Assembly: GCA_002841685.1 (NCBI GenBank)
Contig: PHAM01000013.1
Span: 1-37,105 of the forward strand
Direction: 5' to 3'
DNA length: 37,105 nt
Origin: Elusimicrobia bacterium HGW-Elusimicrobia-2
GTDB lineage: Bacteria; CG03
Shown piece by piece: positions 34,935 through 37,105 of this stretch; the stretch's first letter is position 1, and each line of letters begins with the position of its first letter. The translations under genes and the position numbers were made by a program. The notes under the pieces are model-generated. The model was not told where the DNA came from, searched no databases, and saw only the letters and a list, made by a program, of their open reading frames with translations.

Positions 34935-36184
34935 TTTCCGCAGAGGATTTCCAGTGTTTCAGCTTTATCCGTTGAAACGCTTATCGGTTTGCCCGCCGCC
35001 TTGAGGGCGGATGCGACGTCTTTCAGCCCGCTGCCTGTCACAAGACAGACTATCCTGCTGCCCGCTTTCACCTTCCTGTCTTCAAGTGCCTTTTTAAGTC
35101 CGGCGTAGGCCGTGGCACCCGCCGGCTCCGGGAAAAGTCCCGTGTTCGAGGATATCTCTTTTATGGCCTCGAGGATCGCCTCGTCACTTATCTCCACCGA
35201 AAAGCCGTCCGTCTCACGCACGGCCCGCACGGCGGCGAGGCCGTCGCGCGGCACATCCACGCTGATGGAATCGGCGATCGTTGTGGCGTTCACCTGTATC
35301 ATCTCTATCTCTTCGGGCGACACATCTTTGCCTTTATATTTTTCAAGCGTTTTGTGGACGGCATCCGAATTTTTTGACTGCACGGCCACGATCTTCGGGA
35401 TGCTCTGCGTGAAACCCGCATAGAAAAGTTCGCGGAAGCCTTTCCACACACCGCTTATTATGTTGCCGTCGCCGACCGGGACAAAAACATAGTCCGGCAC
35501 TTCCCATCCCAGATCCTCGGCGATCTCAAAAGACACCGTTTTCTTGCCTTCCCTCGTCCAGGGATTGAGTCCCGTGCTGCGGTTGAAACAGCCTATCTCC
35601 GTCGAGACACAGGCGCAAAGGTCAAAGGCCTCGTCATAAGTGCCCTGCACGGCGAAAACCTTCGCTCCGAAAAGGAGCAGCTGGGCTATCTTTGCCTGCG
35701 GGGCTTTTTCCGGAACAAAAATAATGCAACCCATTCCCACGCTCGCGGCAAGACACGCCAGGGAAGAGCCCGCGTTCCCTGTGGAAGCGCAGGATATCCT
35801 GTCCAGCCCGTCCTCGCGGGCCACGGTGAGCGCCACGGCGCCGGCCCTGTCCTTGAACGAGGCCGAGGGATTCCTTGTGTCGTCCTTGAAGAAAAGCTCA
35901 ACGCCCCATTTTGAGGAAAGCCTGTCGCTCTTTACCAGGGGCGTGCCGCCAACCAGAAGAGGCGGAGTCAGTTTTGTATCAGCGAAGGGAAAAAACGGCA
36001 GATACCTGTATATGCCTTTCTCGGCGGAGTTTTTCACAGCGTCGGCCTTCCGGCCTATGCGGGCGTAGTCGTAAACCGCCTCAAGATTCCCTGAGCAGTC
36101 CGGGCACTGGTAACGCGCCTGCTTCAAGGAAAATTCTTTTCCGCATCTTAAACATTTAAAGCCTTTCAAATTTTCTGAGATCAT
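34931..36184 (-). CDS. thrC: threonine synthase
   Basis: PLP enzyme converting O-phosphohomoserine to threonine, 417 residues. It begins with a zinc-ribbon-like segment (CLRCGKEF and CPDCSGNLE). The PLP Lys lies in NPSASFKDRAG, the phosphate loop in STGNAGSSLA, and GDGNIISGVWKGF and LVTGSGLKD complete the fold type II pattern. Start ATG 36184 overlaps the hisS stop as ATGA. Cysteate synthase and related enzymes share the fold, but the motif set fits ThrC. Confidence 0.93.
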   Translation of the reverse strand: MISENLKGFKCLRCGKEFSLKQARYQCPDCSGNLEAVYDYARIGRKADAVKNSAEKGIYRYLPFFPFADTKLTPPLLVGGTPLVKSDRLSSKWGVELFFKDDTRNPSASFKDRAGAVALTVAREDGLDRISCASTGNAGSSLACLAASVGMGCIIFVPEKAPQAKIAQLLLFGAKVFAVQGTYDEAFDLCACVSTEIGCFNRSTGLNPWTREGKKTVSFEIAEDLGWEVPDYVFVPVGDGNIISGVWKGFRELFYAGFTQSIPKIVAVQSKNSDAVHKTLEKYKGKDVSPEEIEMIQVNATTIADSISVDVPRDGLAAVRAVRETDGFSVEISDEAILEAIKEISSNTGLFPEPAGATAYAGLKKALEDRKVKAGSRIVCLVTGSGLKDVASALKAAGKPISVSTDKAETLEILCGK

Positions 36185-37105
36185 AATCTTTTTAAAAACT
36201 CCTTTCTGGATAATGTTTCCTGTTCACCGCTTACCATGTCGCGGACAGTCACCGTCATATTTTTTATTTCATCCTCTCCCATGATCAGGGCGAAACGGAA
36301 AGATGCCGCCGACGCCTCTTTCAAAGCGTTTTTAAGTTTCGGCTTCGAGGAGATCACGCAAACCTTCCCCGCGCCTCTTATCTCATCCGCGAAAGCGGTA
36401 AGGCCGTCCATGGGCGCTCCGGCGGAAACGATCATGTAATCGGGTTTCTCCGGGGTAAAATCTATGAGAGGCATGATCCTGTCCACGCCTATCGCGAAAC
36501 CCACCGCCGGCACATCTTCACCGCCCAGCAGTTTCACAAGGCCGTCATAACGCCCGCCTGCGGCGATGGCATCCCTGGCGCCTTTAGCGTAAAACTCAAA
36601 GACGCAGCCGTTATAGTAATCAAGGCCCCTGACAAGCCTCACATCCGGCGTAAAGCTGATTTGCCTGTCATTCAACCCCCGCCTGATCTCTGTGAAATTA
36701 TCGGCGCAGTCCGGGCACAGCGCTTCACTCACATCCGGCGCGCCGGAAAGTATCTTTCCGCAGGATTCAACTTTGCAGTCAAGTATCCTGAGGGGATTAA
36801 CGCCGAGACGATCCCTGCAATCATCGCAGAGGCCGTCAATCTTTTTTTCGGCGAAGGCCTTTAATTTCTTTTCGTACTCAGACCTGCACACGGGACAGCC
36901 GATGGAATTTATCTTCAATTCGTAGTCAGGGCCGAGTTTATTGAGCGCCGACGCGCACAAAGAAATTATCTCGATATCGGCGAAAGAAGTTTGGTCTCCG
37001 AAGTATTCGGCGCCCATCTGGAAAAACTGCCGTTTGCGGTCTTTTTGCGGTCTTTCATAACGGAACATCGGCCCCGAATAATAAAGCCTCCGGGGCAGCG
37101 GCCGC
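36181..37105 (-). CDS. hisS: histidyl-tRNA synthetase, partial (N-terminus beyond the window)
   Basis: Class II aminoacyl-tRNA synthetase charging tRNA(His). The frame is open to the right edge, and the codons before the internal Met at 37068 read RLYYSGP, completing motif 2 (GPMFRYERPQ), so the gene starts outside the window. Also seen are a Cys-bearing segment (CPVCRSEY, LCDDCRDRLGVNPLRILDCK) typical of one bacterial HisRS subgroup, RGLDYYNG, AAGGRYDGL, motif 3 VGFAIGVDRI, and the C-terminal anticodon-binding domain. It is the most upstream visible gene of the long leftward unit. Confidence 0.96.
   Translation of the reverse strand, partial: RPLPRRLYYSGPMFRYERPQKDRKRQFFQMGAEYFGDQTSFADIEIISLCASALNKLGPDYELKINSIGCPVCRSEYEKKLKAFAEKKIDGLCDDCRDRLGVNPLRILDCKVESCGKILSGAPDVSEALCPDCADNFTEIRRGLNDRQISFTPDVRLVRGLDYYNGCVFEFYAKGARDAIAAGGRYDGLVKLLGGEDVPAVGFAIGVDRIMPLIDFTPEKPDYMIVSAGAPMDGLTAFADEIRGAGKVCVISSKPKLKNALKEASAASFRFALIMGEDEIKNMTVTVRDMVSGEQETLSRKEFLKRL

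Overview
The window is 37.1 kb of densely packed bacterial chromosome, with about 32 protein genes and no gap longer than about 220 bases. I found no tRNA, rRNA, CRISPR array, transposase or phage gene. Envelope-sugar genes dominate: dTDP- and GDP-sugar synthesis, many GT2/GT4/GT9 glycosyltransferases, a WaaE-like transferase and a polysaccharide deacetylase. A heptosyltransferase-type GT9 suggests a Gram-negative style envelope. gatCAB implies Gln- and/or Asn-tRNA made by transamidation. GC looks mid-range by eye. I cannot place the lineage; an uncultured group such as Omnitrophota/Elusimicrobiota would fit, but that is only a guess.

Layout. Bases 1-17 hold the start of a leftward gene with its own promoter. 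Bases 110-2419 carry rightward gph and an SNF-family sodium symporter, ending at a hairpin terminator shared with the leftward block. The leftward block 2475-8756 reads, in transcription order: a frameshifted CgeB-like glycosyltransferase, rfbA, rfbB, a CNT nucleoside transporter, tatD, an SDR and a 31-residue basic protein. gmd (8766-9758) lies upstream of it. A DUF4143-type ATPase with its own promoter (9819-11006) is wedged between gmd and a glycosyltransferase/methyltransferase pair (11228-13280). Bases 13448-18717 mix strands: a methyltransferase (+), a GT4 (-), then a rightward operon of sugar C-methyltransferase, GMD-like protein and GT4.

From the right edge to 18770 lie 21 leftward genes with no gap above 38 bases and eleven 4-base start/stop overlaps: hisS, thrC, folK, panC, gatC, gatA, gatB, two lone receiver domains, a membrane histidine kinase, a GT4, a GT9, an AT-rich methyltransferase, two small proteins that look like halves of DUF4254, a run of GT2/GT4 enzymes with a NodB-type deacetylase, and a GT-D fusion protein. 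This appears to be one transcriptional unit tying translation and cofactor enzymes to surface-glycan assembly.

Working together (inference): rfbA/rfbB supply dTDP-4-keto-6-deoxyglucose and gmd supplies GDP-4-keto-6-deoxymannose. The C-methyltransferase operon may turn one of these into a branched deoxysugar. The glycosyltransferases would build a surface glycan that the deacetylase trims. The most unusual items are the two-gene DUF4254, the A7 frameshift site, the GMD paralogue lacking the catalytic Glu, the GT-D fusion, the 31-residue gene overlapping the SDR, and several promoters placed so close to start codons that leaderless mRNAs are predicted.
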